A DNA stretch of 64,000 bases from contig LR746267.1 of NCBI GenBank assembly GCA_902729315.2, positions 2,618,886-2,682,885 on the forward strand, written 5' to 3'. Origin of the DNA: Spirodela intermedia (lineage: Eukaryota; Streptophyta; Magnoliopsida; Alismatales; Araceae). Positions 22,701-48,640 of the stretch are shown here, one piece after another. The notes under the pieces are model-generated. The model was given only the letters and a program-made list of their open reading frames with translations, had not been told where the DNA came from and searched no databases. Made by a program: the position numbers and the translations under genes. How positions within the stretch are numbered: the first letter of the stretch is position 1; the number at the start of each line of letters is the position of its first letter.

Positions 22701-25700
22701 CAAGGAAAGTTGAAAAATGTGTACGTGATATATGAGTGGAATGATTAGAGAAAGGGTAGTGATCTTGCTCTTCAAATGGAATGGAGAAATGAACCAGTTC
22801 CTGTGAGCTGCGCGAAGAAGTGCTATGCTGTTCTACAGAGGTTACTCTTCTTTTAAAAACCATATGTGGTTTAAAACAGTTAGAAGATGAAAATGAGGAA
22901 AAATCAGAAACCAAGTATAAAAGTTAACGAGAAATATTGTGGAGTATCTATCATATGATGGATATAATGGAGGTAAGAGTCATAGAACATGCCGTTGTGA
23001 GATATCCAAACTCTTTCAGCTAATGGGTCATAGCATCAATATTCTTGTAGTTCAAAAGCTTTCCAAAGGAAAAGCTCAGCTCTTAATTGCGCAGAAACTT
23101 GTTGCATTCCAAAGGTGGAGGATGAACATAGCGCACACTAAAATGTACAAAGAGGAGAATGTTTAGAAGATTGAATGGATAGGCTGGACTAAGGGCTCTT
23201 ATTTGTAAGAAATGGTGAGCTTCGGCGATTTATCAGAAAAAGTGCTGTTAAAACTGTCACATCATGAAAATTCAATGGAACAGATGCATCAAGAAGAAGA
23301 CTTTGGTTAACATCTAGTATATATTGATGGTTCCATTCTGCTAAACTATGTTGTTGGTTGGTATAAGGATATGAACGTTGAGAAGGTATTCCTTTTCATG
23401 AAGGGATGTTTGAAATTCATGGAGATATTTCCTCCCCCTAAATCTAGTATCAAATAGTTAATATGAGTCTTAAATTGATTTTCAATCATGTGAACGAAGG
23501 TTTGGAAAACATGTAAGATAAGATGTGGCATGAAGTACACCGGAATAAATCAGTTGAAATTGTCAATAAATGTAAGAAACAAATTATATTCGAACCTTGA
23601 TGTTAGAAGAAGGATGATTGTAATCTGAAAAATAAAATATCTTGCTTTAACCTAGACTATAAGTATATTAAGAAAACTCCTTGGGATGAGGAACTTTGAT
23701 CTTGAGAACTCAATTTTAACATCATTGATACTTTGCTGAATGAGGGCGACTAGTTAACAATGCCCTAGACTCCACAGGTTATATGACTCAGACTCATTGA
23801 GAACAGAAAATGTGAGAGGATGATGTTTTTATGTCTGTAACACCCAACATGAACAGCTGACCATCTTTATAGCCCTCCCCTACGCCCTTCCCTGTTTCCT
23901 GATCTTGTGCCAAGCAACCAATGAAAACGCCAAAACGTTTCGCATTACATTGAGTGTTTCAAGCATCTCGGGGCTTTCAAAAACTTCAGGGTACATAGGT
24001 GATACCCAATATATGTTTTTGCAATTCTTGTGTAGATTGGTATAGCATATTCCATTCTTCACAAGATACTTATGGAAAACAGTTCCCAAGTTTAGGTACT
24101 GGTTTCCTGTTTATTGAATTATCTCTTCCTGTTTCGAACTAAAGCCTGAGCTTCAAGAGACATTGAGATCTCATAGAGGACTCCCGTGATTCCCTGATGG
24201 AGGCAAGAGCAGGTTGGGGAAATTTTCCGTATTTTATTGAATTGTATCCTAATCATTAGCACACAAAACGGTGGATTTCTTTTGGAACAATCAATGTATC
24301 TACTTAATTCTTGACTCGTAATAAAGCATTGCAAATTAATTTCTGATAAGAAATGATTTTTATCATTTAGGCGCACCGGGATAACTGCGGTCTTTGTCTG
24401 CATATCCATTGAGAAATAGATTATTTGAAAAGTTTGCTGCTTGTCTGATTTCTGAAACAATCAGAGATACCTTGGGGCGCTGTCATTCATGTGCTGCTAA
24501 CCTCACGCGTTCGTAGAAGTTCATAATCACGCCATACTCATCAATTTTTCTTCAATTCATGCCTCAACCCAGTACCTATGAGATTGTTGATCCTCCCTTT
24601 CTCTTTCAACAATGTGTGAACAAGTTGGGTCCACGAGGTAATTTATTTCATCCAGCCTATATGCTACCTGAATAACTCTGCAGCCCTCCATTTTATCGAA
24701 ATCGTACAAACTCCTCTGATTGTGTTGTAGCAATCTTCTCTATAACCTCTGAAATCTGTAAGGCATGAGACGGAATAGACATCAGTCTGAAATCTGATAA
24801 GAATGGAGACCAATCCTGAACCACCATTGACACATGCAAAAACAAGATATCTGATAAGAAAGAAAACCCGATCCGCTCCACACATTGCGGAGATACCCAA
24901 GAATGACTGCCGAAACAGGATATCCCAAGGGCAGACTATTCTTAATCATAGTGAACAACATCAAACACAGGCAGAAATCTGGGTCACCAACTTGAGATTG
25001 AAATATAGTAGAGAATGGGGAGCATGAAGAGTATGGAGAATTTTCCAGATTAACAAGCCTAAACATCTGATACCATGACACAAACCAAAAAGGAATAAAC
25101 AGGGGGAAAATTTTCTGTCACATCAATTGCTGATTGTATCCGAGGTGACACCATATATGGGATACTCTTCCAAATTTCGAAACCGATCAACCTAACCAAC
25201 TTAGAAAACTGGCCGGCAGCCCAACCAACATAGGAAACTGGCCGGCAGCCCAACCAACATAGGAAACTGACCACCAACCTAACTATTAATTATACTTTTT
25301 CCCACAGATAACATTCCGCCTTAACTTTTGACCATCTTCTGTTATTAGTCAACCCGTATGGAAGAATTTGTTACCCCAACTTTCATGTTATACTTCCTCT
25401 GATTCTACTGCAGTGCTGTTGTATGAGAGTATTTAGGGAAGTGTTTATGTCAGGTCAGATTTGTAGTGTTTAAGATGGTCATATGAGTATAGTATTTAAA
25501 AATTATTTGCTTGGGTTTTGCCTATATCGAAAAAGGTTCCAAATAAAAATTATGATGTACATTTGCACTAGTTTAATGGAAAATATTCAATGGCTTATGG
25601 TTGTACACGCTTTGAAATGGACATATGTTGTTGGGGGAGCCACATAAACATTGGATTTGTTTTGTTTCACTGGATTGGACTGTTGCCATTACAGAATAGA

Positions 25701-27339
25701 TTAGTGAAGCTCAATATATATGCACATGTTTTATTCTTTTGTTATTCATGACAGGACGTTCACGCAAGAAATATATTCCTAAATCCAGGTATGGCATTTG
25801 GAACAGGGGAGCATCCTACAACTAGGCTATGCTTGATTTTGCTAAATGGGTTAATAAAAGGTGGAGAAGCGGTCTTAGACTATGGCACAGGATCTGGGAT
25901 ATTGGGAATTGCAGCTGTTAAGGTATACTGACCTAAAATTGTTTTCTGATTGATATTCGTTGGAGCACAAAGACATTGATGGGGTTCTACGATATATTTT
26001 CCTTCTCATTTACTGTCTTCCTTTTCGTCCATTTGCCTAGGAATGTTGCCCTCAAATTTAAGTAATAAATTTCTTACTTTTTACAGTGTAATCCTAAAAA
26101 GATGAATGGAATGTGACATTATTTGTCTTGGATGTAGGCATAGTGGGTTTCATCTGTTTCAGTTGTTCTAAATCCACTGCAATCTACGTAAGTCATCAAA
26201 TATTGATGAAATATGGTGTTTTTGAGTGCACATAATTGTCATCCTCGGTCTCATTTGCTGTATTTTTTAATGTCCTCTTGACTACCAAAGACATCTACAT
26301 CATGTGGCTTCAAACTCTTTTAGTCCATTTATGACAACACATTGAACTGAGTGTTGTACATACTCACCAAAGGATTTGCCCTCTTTTATATCATATTATG
26401 AGAACTTTTGTGTCGCCCTGGTTAAGTGCTCGTTATCATCTATGCTTTATAGTGCTCAAAAATGTTCTTTTAGCCCTGATATTATTACCAGGCTTGAGGA
26501 TTTCTCTAACCTACGCTTTGGTCCGAAATGCAGATGGGTGCGGCCTTTTCAGTTGGAGTAGACATCGAACCCCAGGCACTGTCATCTGCCCGTCAAAATA
26601 TTGCTTTAAATGCAATAGAACCTGGGAGGATGCCCTTGTACTTGGCTCCTGTTAAAGATCAGACGCGAAGTGACGGATTGAAAACTAGAATTGAGTCATT
26701 TGACGTTATTATTGCAAATATACTATTAAATCCCTTAACGGAATTGGCAGAGGAACTGGTTTCCTATGGGAAGCCAGGTGCAGTTGTTGGGCTCTCGGGA
26801 ATCTTACATGATCAGGTACGGTGCTTGGAAACCCATTATAGGATTCATCCTTTAGTACTGTCAATGGCTCTGGCCAGGCCCTGGCCCTTAGAACCTCTGT
26901 GAACCTTGCATTGGGCCTGAGAAAAGCCTCAAAGGTGGGTTCTAGACTGGACTTTTATGAATCCTGAACTGCTGCAGAGGTGGGGATAACTGGGGGTTTG
27001 GGAGTTATGGGATGCTTTTTGACTGCACCTCGTCAAAAAGCTAGACCCTGCCCATAAAACGTTGGGGAAATATTCCCAGAGCCTGTGAAAGCGTTGCAAC
27101 ATGAGAGTTTCTAACGTTCAACTGTTCAACTTTACAATAAGTTGTTGCTGCTGTGTGCTGGGCAATTATTTTTCTCATTCGCCCTTGTGGAAGGGTTTGT
27201 TTCCTTTTTACAATCATTTACATGGCTTTAATTCCCTTCTCAGGTCCCCCAAGTTGAAGAAAAGTATTCAAAGTATCTGGAGAGCATATCCGTTTCTGAG
27301 ATGAATGGTTGGGCATGTCTCGCTGGTACCAAGAGGTGA
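16759..27339 (+). CDS. PrmA-type ribosomal protein L11 methyltransferase, organelle-targeted (7 exons, about 399 aa)
   Basis: Exons: 16759-17121, 17976-18059, 20178-20318, 21893-21958, 25755-25922, 26534-26815, 27244-27339. All are phase 0 with GT..AG ends. PrmA transfers methyl groups from S-adenosylmethionine to ribosomal protein L11; plant versions are nuclear-encoded and presumed to act in plastids or mitochondria. Residues 1 to about 105 are Arg/Ser-rich with few acidic residues, like a transit peptide. Family blocks in order: [14 protein letters not shown] (126-139), [12 protein letters not shown] (207-218), [18 protein letters not shown] (228-245), SAM-binding motif [16 protein letters not shown] (258-272), VGVDIEP (281-287), and [13 protein letters not shown] (330-342) with the PrmA signature NILL. 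The end WACLAGTKR fits the family. Start choice: the ATG at 16759 has a good context (ccATGG); an in-frame ATG at 16675 would add 28 residues. GC-rich exon 1 contrasts with AT-rich introns. Intron 4 is 3.8 kb and holds a copia fragment. Confidence 0.9.
17268..17292 (+). repeat. (GA)n microsatellite in methyltransferase intron 1
   Basis: GA dinucleotide run shortly after the first coding exon; a second GA tract lies just upstream of the gene. Confidence 0.93.
17627..17720 (+). repeat. 38-bp direct repeat with 56-bp period in methyltransferase intron 1
   Basis: Copies at 17627-17664 and 17683-17720 share ttgtaaga.gaaaat.ttt and aatatggcgcataac, with four substitutions. This is a local duplication; no function is evident. 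Confidence 0.85.
22600..25320 (-). mobile_element. Degenerate Ty1/copia retrotransposon fragment, antisense in methyltransferase intron 4
   Basis: Reading the minus strand from high to low coordinates: an LTR-like segment (about 25320-25076); a tRNA-iMet primer-binding match TGGTATCAGA (25075-25066); gag-like residues (24460-24120: [11 protein letters not shown] and [19 protein letters not shown]); integrase core (23540-23346: [20 protein letters not shown], then [13 protein letters not shown] at the TPQQNGVAERKN site); the integrase C-terminal block [19 protein letters not shown] (about 23036-22980); and a Ser-rich linker ending [10 protein letters not shown], where reverse transcriptase would begin (about 22650). 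Several frameshifts and stops interrupt the frames, and RT, RNase H and the 3' LTR are missing. It is therefore a dead, 3'-truncated copy. Order and motifs follow copia, not Ty3. Confidence 0.85.
25194..25280 (-). repeat. 29-bp tandem repeat (three units) in the copia LTR-like segment
   Basis: Units at 25194-25222, 25223-25251 and 25252-25280, each beginning aaccaac.ta. The first two share gaaactggccggcagccc; the third diverges at its end. It lies upstream of the primer-binding site on the minus strand, so it is within the presumed LTR. Confidence 0.9.
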
Positions 27340-28140
27340 GTTATCAGGGACTTCCAAAATGACAATTGCATCTCTCACTCACAAGAGAACTAGTAAGAAG
27401 CATATGGCGGACAGTTTCCTTAAAGGTTTTTAAATTGACACCACTATTCATGACCTGACCAGAGTATGCCCATGTATATGAAATGTTGACTTTAACTATC
27501 ATTCAAGAAGACATTACCCTACTGTGACCGCTGGAGATGTGATGATGGTACATCATATGGCAAAAATATAGACATGCTTGTGTAAGTATTTCTTCTATTA
27601 AAAATTATTTTGAGACTCTGATCTTGTCTTGCAAACTTTTCCTTGCTTGCTTACAGGCATTTTTACTTCGCCCAGAAGAAGAATGAGGATACTGTGTGAG
27701 AAGAGTGATAAATAAGGGTATCCCATTGGGGCATGCATTATAGTTGACAGAAGGAAGGATATAAGGTGAAAATTGCTTGATAATATAGGAAATGACATTT
27801 TAAAGACTAGGAAACTTTATGCACCTTGATTTATCAACACAAGCCTAAATTACTCGTTATTGTGGTCTGTTTTTAAAATTTTAATCATGCTACATTAAAG
27901 CTCTAGTTGAACAGGTTCGCTTAAATGGATAAAGGGCCATCATAACATCCAAGCATTGGACAGGGATTTTGCACTAAAGCTTCTATTTTTGGGGAATCCT
28001 TGGACATAAAATATGTGCTTATTGTTTTCCCCATGGTTGACCTCTAACTTTTTATTTTTCCATCTCTTATTTAAGGGTTGATATTTAAGGGTTATGCCAA
28101 GACTTTCACCAACCTAGAAGCTCCCTTAGTCTTATTTAGA

Positions 28141-28690
28141 TGTTGCCACAGGGTTCTGTCTAGAGTTTATAAGCTTATATTTACCATATAAACCTATTGC
28201 AATATCGTCATAGGATTGAACGATGTAACCATAGTTGCCTTGCCAACTCAAGTTACTTGAAAGGTTATGCACGGAGTGGTGTAAGTTTTTATTTACATTA
28301 TAGGGGTAGTTGAGCATCAACGAAGTTATATTGTCTCCAATGCCTATAGTTTTCCCTATAGGCTCAAATTAGTACTGCAGTATTGGTGTACGATTGAACC
28401 ATGTAAGCACAGTTGCCTCGCAACCTTGAGTTACAAGAAAGAAAAGAAAGGTACATTCGAAAGATGAATGTGTTACTCGAATCAGAACTATACAAGGAGT
28501 AATGTAGGATTTTATTTACATTATAAGCTTATTTGAGTCTTTAATGCCTATATTTTTCCCTATTGGCTCATTTTGATATCCCTTCAAGGTGATATTTGGA
28601 ACTTTATAGGCTAATTTCTCCTTACAAGTTTATTTCCTCGCCTAATAAAAGTTATGTCACAGGGATCATAAGTTTCTATTTGACATGTAG
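28141..28690 (+). repeat. Diverged tandem duplication
   Basis: Segment 28199-28370 is repeated at 28376-28574. Shared blocks in order: gattgaac.atgtaa.cacagttgcct, ttatttacattata, and tgcctata.ttttccctat.ggctca. A partial third unit follows: 'cacagggatcataagttt' near 28660 recalls 'cacagggttctgtctagagttt' near 28148. The second copy carries an insertion of about 45 bp. No coding potential is visible. Confidence 0.75.
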
Positions 28691-29329
28691 ATGTATTTAC
28701 AAATGAAGTTTCCAAAGTGTGTAGAGATATTATTGGACAAGGAGAAGAGGGGGATGAATATTCTAACTTATTTATTGATGATAAAACATAATTTTCATAC
28801 GAAAGTCATCAATACATGACTAAATATTTCAAACGATTCGTTAATGATTGATCTGTTGGAGTTGTGGAGAATGATCTACTGGAATTGTGGGATTTTCCAT
28901 GAATAAGTTGATTCAGTTCTTGAGGTAAGAACTTGTGGAACTGTAGACTAACGAGGATTCTTCAAACAATGTCCATCTAGTGTCCTCTTTTATTATATTT
29001 ATCCTTCTGTATTCCTTCTGAGTGTTTGTCCCATTATTTTTCTTTGTGCAAAGATGAGGACAGTCATCTCCAATATGGTCAACTCTAGTCTCCAGGCTTT
29101 CTCTCATGTAATGAACAATGTTTAACCTTAACCTAGTAAAGAACAGGCTTTGCTAAACAAGTTCAATCAAATCCAATGAATAAAGTAATAACCGAATTTT
29201 GAAGACATTCAGATCACTTGTTGAGTTTTGGTTGGTGAAGCTTCAAATGATTAGGAGCTTGAATCCAACTCATCTAGAAAGAGTTGCATGAAGAAGAGAC
29301 ATGAAGGAACAATATAATTTTCTGAGAGA

Positions 29330-30350
29330 GAAAATTATAGATAAAGGGTAGCTATGTTGGTCGAATAACCAGGTGAGTTGACTTAGTAACTAGATGACTC
29401 AATGTTGCAATTGAGTTGACCCAAAACCAACAAAACTTAAGAGATAAAATTGAATAAAAGAACAAAGTTAGTCAGCTAAGCAACTAAGTGAGTTGACCTA
29501 CGACTGAAGCTTGCTACTAGTGAGTCAAAACTTAGGAGAGAGAAATAAGATGACTGATATCTAAAATTAGATGCGACATGAAATCTCAAGTTACAAGTCT
29601 CATAGCATCTTTAACTATTTGCAGCATATAATGATTGTTATAAGCAAAATATGAGCATGTATGCAAAACAATTAGACACGGGTTCACCAACCATTGAGGA
29701 GAACATCACACAAATATCCATGCCAACTTAAGGGTTGACCTAGTAAAACCGTTGACTGATCATATCATTTCTAATAGTAATCCCAATGGTCTTGTCCTTT
29801 GGCTCTATGAATAATTTATCATATGAACTTTCTATCAACAATACTTCAAATCAAGCTATTCCTATTGTAAATTGTTATTCATTTTTTATAGCAAGTTCAA
29901 AAATCTTTAAACTTCCTATATTTAAGAGCCTACAAATCAAGCAAGCACACTCATTGTGTAAGATTATTTGTTAGTCAATTATTATTTTTCTTTGCATGTA
30001 AAAGAAAAATAACTTCAAAGAGTGTTGTTAACAATGAAAAGTAAGCTTATTGTCTAGTGTAAGGAGGTAAACCTATGGAAAAAATTATAAAGGTTTCATT
30101 GAGGAGAATATGAAAGCTAAAAATAGGAACCCTTTCGCTAAAATACTTTAAAAAAGAGTATTTTTGGTTCACAATTAGGTAGTGCTAACTTAGTGAGCTG
30201 ACTCCAAAGAGATTAAAAAGATGCCTAATCTTATTTAGATCTACTAGGTAAAGTCTAAAGAAAATCAATAAGAATAGTAGAAAAGTTGGGAAGCTCTAAA
30301 TAACCAATTGACCCTCACTAATGTCCTCTTGGAACCCTCCACAGTACTTT
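29330..30350. mobile_element. Probable decayed LTR-retroelement sequence
   Basis: Repeated phrases gagttgac(t/c) occur near 29375, 29412, 29490 and 29735, with gtgagctgactcc near 30193. Such strings are common in plant LTR elements, but no protein motif, LTR boundary or primer-binding site could be found. They are also W-box cores (TTGAC), which may be incidental. Confidence 0.3.
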
Positions 30351-31279
30351 TTGACCAGCAATAAGTATCAAAGAAAACACAAGTAAGAAAATTAAAATCT
30401 ATATGTAGATCCATGGCTAGCTCTCTAAGAACCTTATTTGCCAAAGAGCATTCCACTTAAAAGACCTTGATTCCATGCCTCATGTAACACTTTGAAAAAA
30501 AAATCATTCAAACAATTGATTTTGCTGTTTGGAAGGTCCTAGGAAATGGACTTTATATACTCTCCAACAATGTGAGGACATATCTGTAGAATAATATCAA
30601 GAACTATTATTAGTAAATGTTAAAGCTACAAAAATGTTGTTATGTGCTTAAAAAAATTTCATGTCATGAAAAGAGATTTAGGACAAAATAGAAACCACTT
30701 ATGAGAGAACATCCAAAGTAAAGTATTTCAAGAATAATTTATTAGTACATAAATATGATTTATTTTCATGCATGAGAGTAAATTTGTCTTAGAATGGTCT
30801 AACCAATTTCAGAGATTACTAGTAGTAGGAAAGATATTTAGGAAGATAATATCTCCTAATCTTGACATATTTAAGAAAATCTTGAAATGATTGCTAAGAA
30901 AATCATTGTTTACAACTGCCAAGTGGACACAGATCAATAAAAAATGAGGGAGGGAATTTATTAAATGACCAATGTTTGGTCAGCAAGGTGTTTTATAAAA
31001 AATTCGAAGGTATTAAGACAAATCAATTTTTTTTCCTCTCCACATTCTCATCATGACAAGGAGAAATCAGTCTAAGGCAAGGGTGATAGACATTTCTTCT
31101 AGTGATCGTAAAGGGTTAGGTTGTCAGGCCTACAGTGGTTGTAACTATTCGATGATGATCATTATGATTGAAGACTATTAAAGGCACTATCTATAGTTTT
31201 GAATACTCAATGAGAATTTCTACACATTCCAAGTGAGTAACAACTATAGGAATCAAATGGCGAGTTAGGAATTAGATGG

Positions 31280-31525
31280 GTTCGAAAGCCGATTGCAGGT
31301 ATACTTGTGCCTCTTTCCTTATCGGTATCGGATACGTAGCGGATGCCTGGTAATAAATTTCAGGAACGCGGCTCACAGTTGGGGTATCGACGGCACGTGG
31401 GGCCCACGCAGAAACGGACCTGCCCGAGTCAGAGCCGTCTTCCTGATGACGTCATCAGGGCATGCACGACTTGCCAGAATTCTGTCCTTTAGCATGATGG
31501 GCATAATTTGAAGGGACGAAACGGC

Positions 31526-31575
<50 letters not shown>

Positions 31576-32371
31576 AGGCTTCTTCTCATGAGGGATCGCG
31601 GGGGTGTGTGGAGCTCTTTGTCGCATCTCGTCCGCCGGTCGATCCCGTAGAGAGGATCGCGGCAAGAAAGAGTGAGGTTCGGGAGTGGCCGAGGGACGCT
31701 GCGGATCTTCTGCTATTGCTGCCGCTGACGCCGTCCCTCCCTCCTGCGATTGACGGATTAGAGTGCTGCCCCATCCGGTGAGCAGCAGCTGATCTCCAAT
31801 GTCTGCTTTTCTGTTTCATTTCTCAATTTGGGCAGGACGCCTCGATCGCTCTTTCTGGTCGCTGATACCTAGTTGCTCTAGCCTGTTGGCATTGCTGCCG
31901 TGTAAGAATAACGGCTACTTTGCTCTCCGCCGTCGCTGGGAATTTAAGAGGCATTTGCCAACATGTCTTGAGTTATTTTCTTTTCTAAATTTTCATCTTT
32001 CATGCCTTTGTTCACCGGTTGCCTCTTCGGTCTGGTAACTAGGAACAACAGTAGTTACCGCTACTACTTTAGGAGTCAGCATAACGGCCCCTTTCGTATT
32101 TGATTCGATCAGACCAAGTTTAATCTTGTATTGTACTCAACGAATACATTCGCTGGCCACCGGACCTTCTTCGACCGTTCAGTGTCTCCCTTTCTTCTCC
32201 AATTTATTTTCTCTTCTTGACTAGTATTGCGTATTTCTTCTCCACTTTGGATTTGCAGCAATATTTGCACATATTCATATATCCTTTATTATGCGACAGA
32301 TTGGAAGAAAGGAAAAGACAGCAGAGCAGTGAGGGGCAGGTCTCTCTTGTCTTAAGGTATTGTTGATCGGG
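31280..32371 (+). promoter_or_regulatory. Promoter and leader of the MAP4K gene, probably with a 5' UTR intron
   Basis: GC-richer sequence from about 31280 with a (CT)n run, then about 800 bp without the gene's reading frame before the ATG at 32372. A plausible leader donor is at about 31778 (ccg|gtgagc), with candidate acceptors upstream of the ATG (for example atttgcag near 32260). A leader intron is inferred from these sites and cannot be proved without transcripts. Confidence 0.4.
31529..31573 (+). repeat. (CT)n microsatellite in the MAP4K leader
   Basis: Uninterrupted CT dinucleotide run of about 22 units in the promoter or 5' UTR of the kinase gene. Confidence 0.96.
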
Positions 32372-46769
<14,398 letters not shown>

Positions 46770-47032
46770 AGCTGGAGAGAGGGGGAGTTCTCACATTTTG
46801 GCGTGCGGGTACCCTGTGAATATCTTATTTTCCTTATTTTTTATGTATATATTGCCCCATAAGTTCCTCGTGCTATTACTATTATTTTGCCATCGTCTAG
46901 TCATCAATTTCTTCATGTACATTTTTGTCTCCCCTTCCTCCTTCAAACCACATCCCCCGCCCTGACGGTGTGGGCGTCAGTATCCATCCATGTAGTCGCT
47001 CAGCCTCCTGATGAGGCTTGATAATAAGTAAT

Positions 47033-47135
47033 AGCTCTTGGGGGAACCTAGTTCTCAACGTCCATTTCTGCTCTTTTAACCAAGGTTGAGCGCTTGGGGC
47101 ACCTTGTCCTCAACGTCCATTTCTCTTGATAAACG
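47033..47135 (+). repeat. Two-copy 56-bp tandem repeat
   Basis: Copies start at 47033 and 47089: agctcttgggggaacct.. and agcgcttggggcacctt.., both ending ctcaacgtccatttct. It lies just downstream of the kinase gene, possibly in or after its 3' UTR. Confidence 0.85.
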
Positions 47136-47959
47136 CACAAAACCACATCTCTTAAAATAGGACTATAAATACCTCTCCTAATGAAGGTGATGATTTCATA
47201 GCCAAATTAAATCTAAATAACCTCAAATTAAATGCAAACATGAGCTAGATATATTAAATTATTTTTCTGTTAATGCTCGACACATTAAAAAAACATTAAG
47301 GGCCATTTAGACATTTCTAATTAAATTAAGTAGTTCTATTCTGAAAATGTTTTCAAACATAACGATCTCTAATTATGGATATCTAGTACACTAGATTGGC
47401 TTTCATATAAATATCTTACTTTTGAGATTCACATGAAACTGAACATTCAAATCATTACTTCTTCGTGGAGGTAATTTTTGTAATTATTGACTTTCTAACA
47501 GCTGTTAACAAAAGTAATGATTTTGAGTAACAAACTCATGAAAAATTTAGAATCAAAATGTCACAACTACATTTGTTGATGTATCTTATAAACACTTGAT
47601 ATCATTAAGATGAAATATCCAAAAAGTTAATAATGTGTGGTTCAAGTGTACTAAGAATCAATAAAATTTGATATAGTATTAATCTTGTGTGTTAAATATC
47701 ACCAAAACTATATGATAATAAATGTTCTTCAAGACAACAGAATAATATAAGAATATGAAATAGTATATAAGATACTTAAGGGTCTTGAAGCCAATAGGGT
47801 CAACTTTTGGTTCATTACGTTTTTTTTCATGTGAGCAATCTAACATATATTAAGTTGACACACTAACAAAAAACTTTTCAAAATTTTTACATTATAATTT
47901 GGAAAACTTTGAAATCAAGAAAAATTACTAAATACTATAGTTGATAGTTACGATAAAGT

Positions 47960-48140
47960 TATCACATTGTAATCATACATTCTAAGTTCCCTTGTAATAC
48001 TAGAGAATTTATCTTCAAAGAGGGGCTTAGTGAAGATACTATCTAATTCTAGCTTATTGGGGTGTGTGGCCATTTCATAGAGATCTTTCACCAAATTATA
48101 CATGTCAAATTTTGCACATAAAATTTACTTGTTCTCTTAG
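47960..48140 (-). mobile_element. Ty1/copia RNase H C-terminal fragment
   Basis: The minus strand of 47981-48115 reads an open frame with MATHPNKLELDSIFTKPLF then EDKFSSITREL. This matches the end of copia polyproteins (the ADIFTKPL..F..IRREL block). Flanking frames are broken. It is probably the tail of a minus-strand element whose remainder has decayed. Confidence 0.75.
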
Positions 48141-48479
48141 ATGAGAATTATTTCTTTCTTTCATCTACCTATGAGTAAATACACATTCTCTTTAAATAGG
48201 ATGCATTGACACATCCTTTTGTTTGTTGATACCTAAGTATCCATAATTAGAAATATGATACACTTTTGTTTCTCCTTATTTTTCTTCTCAATCATTTTTT
48301 TGATGTAGTTTGATTTCTATTCATGTATATTTATTTGCTTGTATCTATTTTCTTTGTGTTATCTAAAAAATATATTTATGCCATAAAGAAACTAGGGATA
48401 ATGGTTCAAAACTTGATCAATTAGGTTAATCTATTGCAACATATCTAGGAGAAACTTATCATTTTATCTTTACATGATT

Positions 48480-48640
48480 AATTATCAACATCAAAATATT
48501 TATGGCCAATACATATTCTGCATGATATCTCTTTGCAAATTACTCATCAAAATAGAGTAGTTGAGAGAAAATTCAAGCTATATAATGTATATCAAAAGCT
48601 ATGCTCACTGATTATCTACCAATAATTCTTTCATAAAAGA
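48480..48640 (+). mobile_element. Probable copia integrase fragment
   Basis: On the + strand at 48520-48585 the frame reads HDISLQITHQNRVVERKFKL, close to the H..S.P.TPQQNGVVERKNR block of copia integrase. It is oriented opposite to the RNase H fragment 400 bp away, so at least two insertions or an inversion are involved. The match is short. Confidence 0.45.

Larger units (their letters stand above)
27340..31500. other. Repeat-bearing intergenic region, no gene recognised
   Basis: This begins with the 3' UTR of the methyltransferase. No ORF with a recognisable product was found. It contains a diverged tandem duplication (28141-28690) and a 29.3-30.4 kb stretch with repeated gagttgac phrases that looks like decayed LTR-retroelement sequence. 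Composition becomes GC-richer from about 31280, probably the promoter of the kinase gene. Confidence 0.55.
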
